A stretch of DNA of 64,000 nucleotides from Pezicula radicicola (taxonomy: Eukaryota; Ascomycota; Leotiomycetes; Helotiales; Dermateaceae), in NCBI GenBank assembly GCA_003008705.1, contig PDUO01000024.1:313120-377119 (forward strand). The letters are read 5' to 3'. Under the pieces are notes generated by a model. That model searched no databases. It was not told the origin of the DNA and worked only from the letters and a program-made list of their open reading frames with translations. Shown piece by piece: positions 1-11,613 of this stretch. A program made the translations under genes and the position numbers. The number at the start of each line of letters is the position of its first letter. Positions within the stretch are counted from its first letter, which is position 1.

Positions 1-200
1 ATCCCAAAATCGTACTTCGCGGATTCGACGAATTAACTATCCCTGCAGGCCAATCTCAAAACTTCAATTTCGAGATCACGAGAAGAGATATCTCGAACTG
101 GGATACAGTGACTCAGGATTGGTTTATTAGTAATTATACTAAGACTGTATATGTTGGATCAAGCTCGAGGAATCTTCCTTTGAGTGCAGTTTTGGTTTAG
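1..200 (+). CDS. GH3 beta-glucosidase, C-terminal end (partial)
   Basis: The frame is open from the window edge to a TAG at 198-200 and encodes about 65 residues. The stretch LTIPAGQSQNFNFEITRRD followed by DWFI and VYVGSSSRNLPL is the usual end of the fibronectin type III-like domain that closes fungal glycoside hydrolase family 3 beta-glucosidases. These enzymes remove terminal beta-linked glucose from cellobiose and related glucans, often outside the cell. The catalytic domains lie to the left of the window, so secretion and activity cannot be judged. The family assignment rests only on this last domain; a GH3 beta-xylosidase is less likely. Confidence 0.75.
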   Translation, partial: PKIVLRGFDELTIPAGQSQNFNFEITRRDISNWDTVTQDWFISNYTKTVYVGSSSRNLPLSAVLV

Positions 201-1236
201 TATCGACTTAAGTTGGTCTTCATTAAGCGAGCGGGAGATGAAAAAGGGGGGAGAATTAATGAATATAAAAGGGGTTACTCGCTTAATTACATCTTACTTA
301 ATCGTATTTTAAAAATAACATGACGCAAAAACGTCGCAATATCGCAGACTCGAATTATGTTGACAATATTTTTACACGTTATTCCCTTCCTCCACTATAT
401 GAAGAAGTCAGTCATCATGACTTCCCACCTTCAACACCATCACTTAATACACCATATTCATATGCCCTCCTCATTATCCCTAACTTATCCCCTATAATCC
501 TAAATTAAACCACTACATCCCCATGGAGGCACTCTTTCCAGAAACCGCCTTTATACTCACTCACCACGTACCAACCCCTAAGTTCCCACCCTAACCTAGA
601 TCCTCAAACCCATCTTACCACCCATCTTCCCCCTCCAAACCCACTACACACTATACACCACATACCAAACACTCTCAAATGCCCTATACTTTCAAAACAA
701 ACAGAATAGAAAATTAGAAGAATGCCCTTGATTCTATGATTGAAAATAAGATACTTCGCCTATCTTGGACATCGACTGAAGAAAGCTTACAAGGAGCCAT
801 GTCCAATTCTACGATACTTTTAAGGGCTTTCGAGAAAGTTCTCCTTGGTCTTATAGTTGAAAGGCATCATTGTGGGGATTCGATTCTTTATTGGTTGGGC
901 ATGGATCACATTCATATGCGTGTAAGTGAAATGTTTCCCCTGAGCAATGTCCTCTGTTCTGGTTTGCTAAATGTCAGTATTGGTTTCATTTGGAGAGCGC
1001 TGGTAAACCTCGCCCTTATCTGTAGGAGTATAGATAGCTCACATTCTATAATAATCTAATAATAATAACGACACTAAGTTGACTAGAATCATCTTAGAAG
1101 CTCAAAACCCGCTTTACCATGCTGAAACTAATGTCCTCGTTATCACACCCATCACCAACGCCGAACTGCAACTAGTATTGCCTAGGTAAATCCACCTTAG
1201 CGCCGGAACAATCAGGACATCATTCTAACATCCTCA
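201..1236. other. Convergent intergenic region
   Basis: This stretch lies between the 3' ends of the GH3 gene and UBR1. It is AT-rich with a pyrimidine-rich, C-rich segment at about 540-680. An open frame at 736-1059 shows no recognisable domain and no coding-like composition, so I do not call a gene. A motif around 213-235 (TCATTAAGCGAGCGGG) resembles the core of the repeats at 23.1-23.8 kb. Confidence 0.6.
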
Positions 1237-4200
1237 TTAAATGGTCTCCCAGCCTCCATTATTGATATCCATCTCGAGCTTCCGACTAATGACACTTGGG
1301 ACTCCACTTTGCAGCCAAACAGTACGAAGCAGAGCATCATATCTCTTCTGATTTAGAAACAGTTGTCGAGAATGTCGTAAGCCAGGATCGACTTCACCGT
1401 ATTTGTCGATATAGGGTGCTACCATCCAAGAACCTGAGACGTGATATAGATAAAAGACGCAACATTTGCGGATATTGATGAAGAGACCGGTATTCTTTTG
1501 GCACCTATTTAAATTAATTTTTAGTAAACTATGCAGCACAAAATTGATTAATAGAGGAGGAGAAAGGTTAGACCAACTTCAACATATGTTGCTGTGCGCC
1601 GCCAATTTTTCTAACAGGGCGACCACGGCTTGGAACCCCGTCCTTCAAACAGCAAATGCTCTGACCACAGAAGATCTCGCCGCAAAAGAGGCAGAGCATG
1701 GGATCTGAGACATCTTTCCCAGTAGTTGGGCAGCGTCTCTTCATTGTTTCTTCCATCAAGGTGTCGTAGTTCTTAGGGAGACCGATGAGTTCGAAAATGG
1801 CGGGATGGCTTAGTGAGGTGCCCTGTTTGGATGGGCTCCCCCGTATGTCCATAACCCATCGCATGATCAAATCTGACATAGTACCATCCGGCCCGGGTGC
1901 AGCACCGGCAGCACAGATCTCGTCAAAGGAAGGTAAGCGTAAAGTTTCAGTAAGACGATCGAGTTCATCAGCGCCAGGATTGCTAGAGATGTGATTTTGG
2001 AACGCAACTCCATATCGCACATGCATCAACACCATCGTCTTTCGTAAAAAGACTAAAGCATATTTTTGTGCAAGTCCGCGCCATATGCCAAGATCTTCAC
2101 ACACCTTTTGATCGACACCTTCATTCCCTTGAGTATTCCAGACGGACATGCAAAGCCTGGAAAAGGGGTCTTCGGAACCAGATGTTGTAATTGAGCAAAG
2201 ATGGTTGGTGACATTCCTATGGGAACCTATCTCGAGAATGACTCTAACAAGTTCGGCTGTGTAGCATAGACGGATAATGTGAGGAATGTCGATATCGTCA
2301 ACAGACGCGAGGCAAAGGGAACACTCCGTTAAAAATATGAATGCGTCCTGATGCAGTAAGGGCTTGTAGTGGGGGGGTGTAATGAAGGCTTTGTAGGGAT
2401 ATCTTCCGAAAAGGTAGAAATACTGAGATTGATAATCCTCGCAAAACTCTTTTGCAACCCTATTGTCTCCAGCTTGACGAATAGCTCCGATGGATATGTA
2501 GGAGGAAACAGTCTCGGATAGTACTCGCAAGTGAGTCAAAGCATTATGAGGAATATTTTCCAGAATGGTCATTCCAGGCTGATCCTCGATACCCCGCTGC
2601 TGAATTTCAACAGCAGAAATTGAGAACCCTAGTGTTTGAGCTAGAGTATCGCTTTGACATAAATCATCCAGTTGTGCCTTATTTAAATCAGACTTGTGCA
2701 GTGTAGGAAGCTCGTTTTTGACCATGGTGTCCCTCAAGCGACGATAAATATTGACCAGTTCCCTCACAGGGGATGGGGTGGGATTGTATGGCTCAGGCGT
2801 CAGAACGGTTGGATTTGGTTCGAATGCGCCAGGGAGTCGCATGCTCGGGCCCGCGAAGGGAAGGTTGTGTGGAGATGGCGGCTCCCATGCCTCGATGAGC
2901 AGTTCGGAAGCTTTGCTGCTTATTGGATTCATAATAGTGCGGTTATTGTAGTCCATGAACATAGTCATACTACGGCTGCCCTGCCCACTGCGGCTGCTTC
3001 CGGAACCATTTGGATGGTCAATTCTTTCTCCTCGAACTCGCGGATTGGACTCATTGGCATAAGCATGAAGGAAATCCTCAAACTTCATGTTCGATTGTAG
3101 AGGTCCAGGATATATTTCTTCCTTCCCAGACCAGATGATGGGTAGGAAAGCATTCCCGAGTGCCTTACACAATGGGCAAACAAACTCGTTGAGTTCCAGT
3201 CCTTCCGGGTGGTGGCGGGCGATCTGGTGTTGATGTCGTCGTTGTGAAGCTTCGTAGTACTGCTCAAAACAATTGTAATGCATAATGTGCCCGCAACCTA
3301 CAGAGACCGGTCCTTGCCGCACCGCATCTTTAGGGAAGCCTTTACCAATGAAAGAGCGCTCAGTGACGATGTCGACACCACTAGCAGTGACTTTGTGCAC
3401 CTGCTCTCGATTCTTCCCAGCAACACCAAAAGGGCGTACAGAAGCTGCAGAACGATCTAAGTTCGCTGGAGTATTGGCAGCTTCCTCTAGAAAATCAGGG
3501 TCTGTGAAATCAGTCTGTCGTAATATGCAGCTATTCGTCATCAACGCAAAAGTTCCATACAAACGTCCTTCTTTGCACTCCTCTTGACAGAGGATGCAGG
3601 TGCCAGAGGGGTATTCCCAGTAACTCTTCGATTCTTCACCTTCCTCCATCTTAGTATTATCGTCGCTCATGTCATCTTCACCCCAGTCGATGTCACCTTG
3701 ATTGTCGAGGAAATTCTTTTGCTGCTGCTGAAACTGCGCCATCACTCTCGCTTGCCGTTCAAGTGCAGCTTTCTTCTTCTTCTCACGGTCTTCAGATGCG
3801 TTGTCGGCGTTGGCTGGTGAAGCAGTTGAAACTCTGTCAACAGGAACACCTAGCCTAGCGAAAGCAGTTTCGAAGTTCCTAGGCCGCTTTTGTCTCATGC
3901 GCTTCAACACAAGGAGAATCTTCGGGTGGCATGACTTGAAAGCCTCTCTGGTAGACATCATTTCTAGAATGGCAACAATAGTCTTAGCTGCTGGTGCATC
4001 TTTTATGAAATTGCTTCGGGCATTTCTCGTTAGAGCAATGTAGACAAATGACTGAAGAGATTCTTCAGACATTTCATCTTCCTCTGTCTTGTCCTCGGCA
4101 ATAGCAATGAGTACGAGGTGCAAAACCACGAGGAGGAAAGTCTCCACTCTAGTGGCAGGGACGCTTGGTGTCAATTCCTGGGCCTTGAGAGGATATAACA

Positions 4201-7200
4201 GCGAGTAGTAAACGATTTGAGCAAACATTCCCGTTTTGGTAAATGATGAAAGATCAACAAAGGCGCCCGAAGTGATGGGGCGCAACTTTGGCTCGAAGAC
4301 GATGTCCGATGCTGCTCTACCTGTCTTCTTAGACATGTAAGCTTTGTATGCGTTCTCTGATTCTTCTCTCTGGTTCTTGTTGTAATGGGCAATGTATGGA
4401 TCAATCTCTTCGAGGTATTCCTTCTTCAGTTCGAAATTTCCAGTGTCAGACAGACCCTCAGGAGGCTTAAACGTGGTCATCTCGTCAAGTAGATCTTGGG
4501 CCTCTTCGTGGTCTGAGAATTTCTCTGACAACTTGCCGCAGATATCAGAGAATGATAAAGGTTTGAAGCAAAGAACGTGTATGATGTCGCGCCGCACGGC
4601 CATCAATTGAGGATTTGGTTCTTCTTCAGTGGAGAGCAACGAAGTCCGATCACTAAGTAGGATGATGAGGAGATGTATAAGGTCTTCAGCGATGTCAAGA
4701 AGTTGGCCATCATCCAGAGCGTCTGACTTCTGCTCGTAAAGGCCCTTCATCCAGTATTGCATCCCATATCGATCAATAATCGAGGCCAAAACTCGATTTG
4801 CTGGGCAAACGACCATTGCTGTCTGTAGCAAGAAAATGTCTCGATGGTGAGATACGTCTCTTTGGTTAACTCCCCGATAAGTGCCTTGCTGATGACGAAG
4901 ACTCATCCCATTACGCACCCACATACCTGCCCTCATTTGTGCCAACCAAGCGCAAACACGTAACGGGTAATCAAATGCCGCCATTAAGTAATCGTCTGCC
5001 GTGTACGGGTGGACTGACATGGTACGCGGGCCCATAGCCTTAGGCTTTTCCAAAAGCTGGGCTGTGTCAAAAGACAACAGGTATTTGAGTTCATCGCATG
5101 GCATACTCTTTCCACCTTCAATAAGCCACGACAGTGTGTAGTGTAGTGCATGGTGAAAGCTAATAGGCTGTTCCTCAACTACGAATTTGACGACACTATG
5201 ATCTAAAGAATCAGTGTCAAATTCATAGTCACCGACCTTCTTGAATTTTATTTCATCCTTTATCTCAGCTTGAGTAAATCGCTTGCGCTCGGTGCCAAGA
5301 GAACTTAGAATGACCGCCCTTGCAGCGTACCTGATGGCTCGCTGAATAGGCCCAGTGTCTTCGCCGAAAGTCCACTTGAAAGACTCAGAGAATTGCCTGC
5401 ACAAACGGTTGATCTCTCTGGTGATTAAAGAAGCGCTGATCCACGCATCAGTTTCATACTCAACATGCTCGCCAACGGCTCTGACATTAGGGCAAATGCC
5501 TTGGTGAAGCCGGACCAAATCCAAGAACTGAAGCATATATCTTGGTTCTTCACGAAGCTTTTGCTGTACATGTTCAGAGCTGAATAGATATTTGAGGTCG
5601 CAGAAGAAATGATACATTCGTCGATTGGTAACAGAGCCCGAGTCAAAGGCAAGAGTGGCATCCGGGAAGAGCTCATGCGGATGGCCTACTTGCCGGGTCG
5701 TAAGAAAAGTGTACAGAATAGCCATCAAGTTTGTCAAGAAGTTACCGCGTTCAATAATTTCAGCGGTAATGGAAGGAGTCGTGAGCATTTGCAGAGATAT
5801 GTTGATGATCGAATGATCCGGCTCACGATCAGCAATAAGATAGAGCTGCGCCAAGGTGGTGTAGAGACCGGCAAAACGTAAGCCAAGCACACGCTTAAAC
5901 TGAGGAATCGTAACAACAGTTGAGATGTACAAATCCCGCAGGTCAACACGAAGTTTTTTCCACATCCTAAGATCGAAGAGAATCATCCAGTCAAGACGCA
6001 CACGTTGCCACAAATCTTCGTGTAGAGGTATGGAATCACGCTCCGTGAAGGCAGCTGGCGTTTCCAACCAGTATTTAGCTGGCTTTGGGGGAACTGGACC
6101 TCTCGATGGATTTTTTGGCGTCTTTGGTATTTCCAAGTTGGCTTTCGCGTACACATTGGGCGGGATTAACGGCTCTGCAGTATCAGAATCAGATGGAGTG
6201 ATATCTCTATCTCGAATTGGTCTTGGGGGTGCTGGCGGCGGTGGAGGAGGCGGCGGATATCCAGCAAATGTAGCCTCTTGTACTTCTAGACTAGGATCGG
6301 GCTCCTCCATATCAGGATCTTCACGGTCTTCATCACCACCCATGACAAGATCTCCATCTCCATCAACGTTGCGTTGTGCTGCTTGTGTCACATTTTGATT
6401 TTGTGGTCGGCCGGCAGCAACGACTGATAGAATATCCATGACAGTCATACCAGCATCTTCGTCGTCATCATCATTATCGTCCTCATCATCAGACATCCCC
6501 AATTCTACTTCTACCTCCAGAGCGCGTTCATCATCAGAGTCGTTTTCATCGTCTGAATCGGCGGCTGCAGCAAGTTCAGCTGCTCGGAGAGCCTCGGTTT
6601 GTCTCGCTATTAAAATGCGCCTATAATCATTGCTTTGGTCGGATTTTTCATGATCGTCAATGCCATCTTTCCCAACTTTAGCATTGCTTGCCTCACTCCC
6701 AGCATGCCACGCCTTGAGCATCTCCTCGCAGACAACTTGGCGTAGAATGTTATGGTCTTGGCCAACGCTGCATGCAGCAATATCGCTCAACCACTCAATT
6801 ATCGTGCCGCACATCTGTTCTCTGAAAGTGTCCCGTGCTGATCGGATTGTAACAGTGACCTTGATTTGCTCAATGATTCTCGAAACTTTGAGCAGCTTCT
6901 CGATGTTGGTGTCATACATGATGATGCTCCGGCCTATATCATCAGTCTCATGAGCTCGCTTCATCCCTTCAGCCATAGTGACCTTGCAAGCTCTAGCAAC
7001 CTGGTCCCGGACTTCGTTGACAGTATGTTTCTCATCATTCCAAAGTAGCAAAGCATACTCCATCTGGTCCTCCACGAGGTCCCCATTATAATAAGAGGAT
7101 GTAAGCCGCGACATCCTCTCATCTTCCTTGATGCTCTCCACTGTCTTTGGGAGCCGTAACTGCTCTGGAGAGCAAGATATAACATCACAAATGTAGTCAA

Positions 7201-7780
7201 AGGCCCGCCCAATAGTCATCCGTATGCTTTCCACAAGTTCGTCCGGCAGGCCTGCTGCCTCCTTTGCCTTCCCTGCTGCCTTCGATTCCTCTTCGTAGGC
7301 CGTGTGTATCGTGCAATGTACAGGTAGTTTCCAGGCCTCAGCATCTCCACAGTCGCAACATCCACTATTTCCCGTCGAAGAAGAGACGTATACAACGTGC
7401 CCAGTATGATCTGAGGAATCATAGCAACGACTGCAAAGTACACAGGTATCATCCATACTACAGGTCTTGCAGCGATATGTTGCCTCTCCCGTTCTGAATA
7501 TGTGACCGCAAGCTTTCCCTCTTGCCGCCTCAGTGAACTCATCGCCGTCTGCACCTCCTTGCGCCTTTCGCAGCTTCCACACCTCGTTCACAGCAGGTTT
7601 CCGACCATCAGGGAACATCAGGCGCATATACTGCTCCTGGCCTCCTGCCAGAGACCAGAATAGATTGTAGGTAAGATCGCGTTCGGCAGATTCATTGTAT
7701 CGGTTCTGTTTCAGGCGGGGTAGAGATTTGAGGAATTCGCAGAGCTGCAGCTCTGGGCTGGACAAATTTATCTCATCCAT
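1237..7780 (-). CDS. UBR1: E3 ubiquitin ligase N-recognin Ubr1
   Basis: UBR1 recognises proteins with destabilising N-terminal residues and ubiquitinates them with a Rad6-type E2 for proteasomal decay (N-end rule pathway). The UBR-box zinc finger spans residues about 91-160 with the expected Cys/His pattern. A ClpS-like segment begins near NDEKHT (about residue 245). An acidic low-complexity and poly-Pro region follows, then a RING-H2 (CILCQEEC to VCPLCKALGN). The conserved C-terminal cap includes APYIDKYGEVDPGLRH and ends in NNGGWETI. The last 88 residues lie in a second exon: the intron is 1505-1577 (donor GTTGGT, acceptor AAATAG), giving HMLK-CQKNTGLF. Exons 7780-1578 and 1504-1237 encode 2156 aa. 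The start is the first in-frame ATG; the frame stays open about 200 nt upstream without another ATG. Confidence 0.93.
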
Positions 7781-8412
7781 TGTGATGGTTTCATCGGAAG
7801 GTACGCCAGTCAAAGATTCCCCTAGAAATGCTGTGGTACGATGGACAGAGCGACGTGTTTGACGTCCCGTACCTATGTTCGGTGTAGTGTAGCTAGAATG
7901 AACTTTTTGATGCGATAAGAAGTGGCTAGATACCGAGCAATCTTTAAGACTGTATCGGAAGTATGGGGCGGATCAAGTCGTGAGTCATGAAGTATGTGAA
8001 ATTAAGTCTTAAGCTGAGCTTAAATGTGAAATGCTCAGATGTCCCTGCACAAAGAAGTTCTTGATGTTGATGGAAGTTGTGGCAAGAGGGAATTAGCTCC
8101 AAGCGAAGACGGAGGCGATGATGCTGAATGACAGCATTTGTCAACATCAAATATACAAATATTTATTATCAACCCAGGATCATAGTACGCAACGTGGACC
8201 AGCAGTTTAAAAGGCAGAAATGGTATAGCCTCGACAATGATTCATGATTCGATACTTGCGACAAAACTCACACAAATTGAAGACTTCCATGCGTGATATT
8301 CTGGATGTTGTACAGCTTGTCTTTATACACGCCCAACCAATGCTCTATACCCCATGGTTTGCATTCCCTCTGACCTCACCTCAAGCTTACGCCCCCAAAG
8401 TAATCTCTGTGT
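7781..8412. promoter_or_regulatory. UBR1 upstream region / QCR9 3' flank
   Basis: This stretch runs from the UBR1 start codon to the QCR9 stop codon on the same strand. It should hold the UBR1 promoter and 5' UTR and the QCR9 terminator. I see no further gene and no clear TATA element. Confidence 0.5.
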
Positions 8413-8876
8413 TTATTCGTCATCGTCATCTCCAGCGGCCTCAATGTACCTCGATCGGATGTCCTTCCATTGCCGCTACACCTAAACATCAGTACCCGTC
8501 CCAGGCAGAATATTTACGGAGCGACTTACGCCCTTGTTGATGCTATCCCAAATTCTGTCTGATACGGTGTCAAATGCCCTATAGTCCCATCAGCCATCCG
8601 TTTCTTCTCTCCTGTTCACTGTCCCTTGCCCAATACATACATCTCGAAACCGAACGCGCTGGCGAAAATAACGCCGAGGAAGACGTAGTTCTTCCGAAAC
8701 AAGAAGCTGTTTTCCAGGAATGTTAGCGATATAGCTCATAGCCAACGATAGTCCGGATGTTCAACAGGTTCGAAAGGGGACTTGCTTGTAGAGAGGACGG
8801 GATGCGGTAGACTGCAATTGACTTGGTTAGCATCATTCATACAGTTCAAATTTCGAGTAGGGTATATGCTGACCAT
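8413..8876 (-). CDS. QCR9: Cytochrome bc1 complex subunit 9
   Basis: Qcr9 is a small single-membrane-span subunit of mitochondrial complex III, needed for stable assembly around the Rieske protein. Five exons (8876-8874, 8811-8786, 8706-8641, 8578-8530, 8475-8413) join to 68 aa. Conserved pieces are LYNFLFRKNYVFLG, the membrane span with SAFGFEMAFD, IWDSINKGRQWKDIR and an acidic tail GDDDDE. The intron at 8707-8785 begins with GCAAGT and ends with CAG, a GC-AG intron, and is needed to give LYN-FLFRKN. The first exon would be the ATG alone, followed by a weak GTCAGC donor; this is the least certain junction. The others have GTATGT and GTAAGT donors. It is head-to-head with the PYM gene. Confidence 0.88.
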
Positions 8877-9278
8877 TGTGTAAAATTCGGCAGTAATTTG
8901 CGAGAGGCTGAGAGTAGAGTGTGGTCGTGGAGTGTTCTCTTGACGTTGAATTTGTTGGTTGTCTTATGGATTTTGCGCGAACTTCCGGGAAGATTACGAA
9001 GCTTCTGATTGGCCGAAAGCATAGGTCAAAGCTAGTGTCTCGTGAACTTCACAACGACTCTTTCTCAGCCGCGTCTAGACAAACCTTCTTCCCCCCTCTG
9101 CAGTCTGCTGGATATTTAGCCTGCGGCGGATGCCAGTAGGCATATACTTTTCTTTTTTTGACTTTTACAGACAACCAATACCTCGAGTCTAACGTTAAAC
9201 TTTTCCCACTCATCGACCCCTCAACTCGATTCGATTCGATTCGATTCATTCAGCATTTCAAGTCATATATTGCCCACA
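8877..9278. promoter_or_regulatory. Bidirectional promoter, QCR9 / PYM
   Basis: About 400 bp separates the two divergent start codons. It holds four perfect tandem copies of CGATT at 9227-9246, about 30 nt before the PYM start, and pyrimidine-rich tracts. No TATA box is evident. Confidence 0.5.
9227..9246. repeat. Pentanucleotide microsatellite (CGATT)4
   Basis: Four exact copies of CGATT lie in the probable 5' UTR of the PYM gene. Length polymorphism between strains is likely. Confidence 0.8.
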
Positions 9279-9893
9279 ATGCCCTCCGTCCCAACACACT
9301 CCTCCACCGCCTCTGGGGCCATAATATCAGATAAAGGCGAGCGACACATTCCTTCCTCGGTGCGTCCCGATGGTACAAAGCGCAAAGAAATCAAGATCCG
9401 CCCAGGTTACAAGCCTCCGGAAGATGTCGAAGTGTACAAGAACCGCACTGCCGACGCTTGGAAAACTCGAGGGACTGGTGGAATTCCAGGTGCTGAAGGT
9501 CTAAAAACTGAAGGGGAGGGATCTGCGAATAGCGAGAAGAATAAAAAGAGGAAGGAAGCTCGGAAGCGGGCAGCTGAGAGCAAGAAAGATGGGAATATGA
9601 AAGAGGGCGCCGAGAAGGATAATTGGAGAGAGGGGAAGGTTGAAGAGAAAGTCGAAGAGGTAGATCCTGAAGTGGAGAGGGAGAAAAAAGCAAGGAATTT
9701 GAAGAAGAAATTAAAGCAGGCCAAGGAGTTGAAGGAGAAGAAAGAAGGAGGAGCAGCATTATTGCCGGAGCAGTTTGCTAAGGTCATTAAGATGAATGAG
9801 TTGATTAGGGAATTGGATGCTCTGGGCTTTGACGCCGAGGGGGAGCCAAAGGTTAAGGACGGCGAGGTCATTAAGAAGCAAGCTGAGGCTTAG
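9279..9893 (+). CDS. Partner of Y14 and Mago (PYM/WIBG) homolog
   Basis: PYM binds the Mago-Y14 heterodimer and helps strip exon-junction complexes from mRNA at the ribosome. The 204-aa single-exon product has the Mago-binding N-terminal motif at about residues 21-50 (GERHIPSSVRPDG, then IKIRPGYKPPED), near the N terminus as in the family. The middle is a long Lys/Glu-rich charged region, probably helical or coiled coil, and the C-terminal segment VIKMNELIRELDALGF resembles the conserved ribosome-interacting tail of PYM. I chose ATG 9279; the few codons upstream lack an ATG. It shares its promoter region with QCR9. Confidence 0.88.
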   Translation: MPSVPTHSSTASGAIISDKGERHIPSSVRPDGTKRKEIKIRPGYKPPEDVEVYKNRTADAWKTRGTGGIPGAEGLKTEGEGSANSEKNKKRKEARKRAAESKKDGNMKEGAEKDNWREGKVEEKVEEVDPEVEREKKARNLKKKLKQAKELKEKKEGGAALLPEQFAKVIKMNELIRELDALGFDAEGEPKVKDGEVIKKQAEA

Positions 9894-10119
9894 CTATGAA
9901 TATGCAGGTCCCTGGGAGGTATAGTTGTTTTTTGGGCATTCGGGACAGGTAGAGGCTATGGCGTTTGTGGTGTTATGTCACGACTTTCGATGTTGGTTAC
10001 ACAAAGAGAACGCTGGCAGGCGTTCAAATTTAGATGGACGAGGAGTTTTCAACCTTCACCTGGAAAGAATTCCCCAAGCACACATTAAAAGTTTAAGATC
10101 TTAAGCAGAGTTCTTATGA

Positions 10120-11613
10120 TCAGTCCTCCGCCATTTTCTCGTCGGGCGTCAGACTTCTCGCCCCCTCGCTTTTTGCTGGGCTTACGATTCCATTCGCCAT
10201 CCTCCCATCCACCAGGGTATCATCGTCGTATTCAGCTTCGGCACCTTCCTGCTTGACTTCATGCATGTCGACATCCGAGTCCTCGTGCTCGTCGTAATTT
10301 CCATTATCGATCTTCAGGTCGTCCAAACCATTAACCTCATCTTGTTCCTCAGCAACATCAACCCAGATTCGTACCGTTCCATCTAAACCACCGCTTGCGA
10401 CCGTGCCCGTTGTTGGACAGGAATCAACCCAACAGACTACACCCTCGTGCCCGCTGGCTTTCTGAACAATATCCTTGGTCCTCACGTCCCAGAAATAAAT
10501 GTCTCCATCTTCACTACCAGAAACGACAAATCCGTCTGTGCCACCAACACCAAAAGAGCCACCAAGCGAATATTTTAAGTTCGTGTGCCCTTGATAAGTC
10601 TTCTTACACGTGCCATTTACATAATCCCATAGTCGGATAGAAGAGTCAAGTGTGAAAGCTAGAATGTATCGTCCATTCGGGGAGAAACGAACTGTGGTTA
10701 CGGGAGGGTTGTCTTCGTGGACAAGAGTCCTTAGACATTGACCCGTAGCTGTATCCCAGATACGTCTGTAATGGTTAGCTATCGTACTTAAAGAAGTAGC
10801 TGAAACATACATAAGACCATCCGTTGAGCAACTGGCAATTAATGTTCCATCTCTTATAAAGTCCACGGTGCCAATTGGATCTGAATGCGCCGGCAAACTT
10901 CTCATCTGCCGCCTAGCTCGTAGATCCCATAAAAACAAGGCTTCATCGTAGCTGCCACTGGCCAGCATATTTCCCTTTGGCGAAAACGCCACGGAAAATA
11001 CATAATTGTGGTGGCCTAGTAGAGGTACGGGATATGGCTTCCCACTCGCCCGATCCCATAGTCTTATAGCCTTATCGTCACCTCCAGTTGCTAGAGTGTT
11101 TGAATCCGGACTCCAGGCTAGTGTGCTCACACCAGTCAAATGCCCTTCCAATGTTCTCATATGCTTCCCAGTCACAGAATCCCATATCTTGATGGTACCG
11201 TCTGCCGAACAACTAGCGATCCAACACCCGTCAGGAGAAAAGCGCACTTGAGACACTCCTTTCCGATGACCTTTCAGTATAAATTTCTGCTTGTAATTAA
11301 GACGGAGGGGCTTATAGCGGGGAGGTGAGCGGTCGCGGGGTGAGCCATGGGATGATCTTGGAGTATCCTCGTTGCTCGAAAGGCTTCTCGAACGTCGGTA
11401 TGGGGGACTGCGACTTCCTTCTTCTGGTGAATCTGATCTGCGACGAGGAGAGCGCTTGAGATTTGATGATCGCATGGGCTTGTGGTCATCTGCAAGTTCA
11501 TCTGGGGAGCTATACCGGGGTGTAGAGGTTTCACTATCATCATAGCGACGTCTTTTCGAAGGGCGATCGAGTGGAGGAATAGGCGTACTTCCTGCGGAGT
11601 CGAAGTCAGACAT
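10120..11613 (-). CDS. WD40 protein, COMPASS subunit Swd3/WDR5-like
   Basis: Swd3/WDR5 is a beta-propeller scaffold of the Set1 (COMPASS) histone H3K4 methyltransferase complex. The N-terminal ~105 residues are Ser/Arg/Pro-rich and disordered, with an SKRRR basic patch. A seven-bladed WD40 domain follows from about residue 108 (KGHRKGVSQVRFSPDG, EGHLTGVSTLAWSPDS and so on, with repeated W-D ends), then an acidic tail. An intron of only 45 nt (10766-10810, GTATGT to CAG) joins STDGLI-RIWDTATG inside a blade. Its length is a multiple of three and it has no stop, so retention would insert 15 residues. Exons 11613-10811 and 10765-10120 encode 482 aa. Assignment to Swd3 rather than another WD40 scaffold is by resemblance of the propeller. 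Confidence 0.82.
   Translation of the reverse strand: MSDFDSAGSTPIPPLDRPSKRRRYDDSETSTPRYSSPDELADDHKPMRSSNLKRSPRRRSDSPEEGSRSPPYRRSRSLSSNEDTPRSSHGSPRDRSPPRYKPLRLNYKQKFILKGHRKGVSQVRFSPDGCWIASCSADGTIKIWDSVTGKHMRTLEGHLTGVSTLAWSPDSNTLATGGDDKAIRLWDRASGKPYPVPLLGHHNYVFSVAFSPKGNMLASGSYDEALFLWDLRARRQMRSLPAHSDPIGTVDFIRDGTLIASCSTDGLMYVSATSLSTIANHYRRIWDTATGQCLRTLVHEDNPPVTTVRFSPNGRYILAFTLDSSIRLWDYVNGTCKKTYQGHTNLKYSLGGSFGVGGTDGFVVSGSEDGDIYFWDVRTKDIVQKASGHEGVVCWVDSCPTTGTVASGGLDGTVRIWVDVAEEQDEVNGLDDLKIDNGNYDEHEDSDVDMHEVKQEGAEAEYDDDTLVDGRMANGIVSPAKSEGARSLTPDEKMAED

Noticed and set aside
736..1059. 107-codon open frame on the plus strand
   Set aside because: No known domain, no coding-like composition, lies in the 3' flank between convergent genes.
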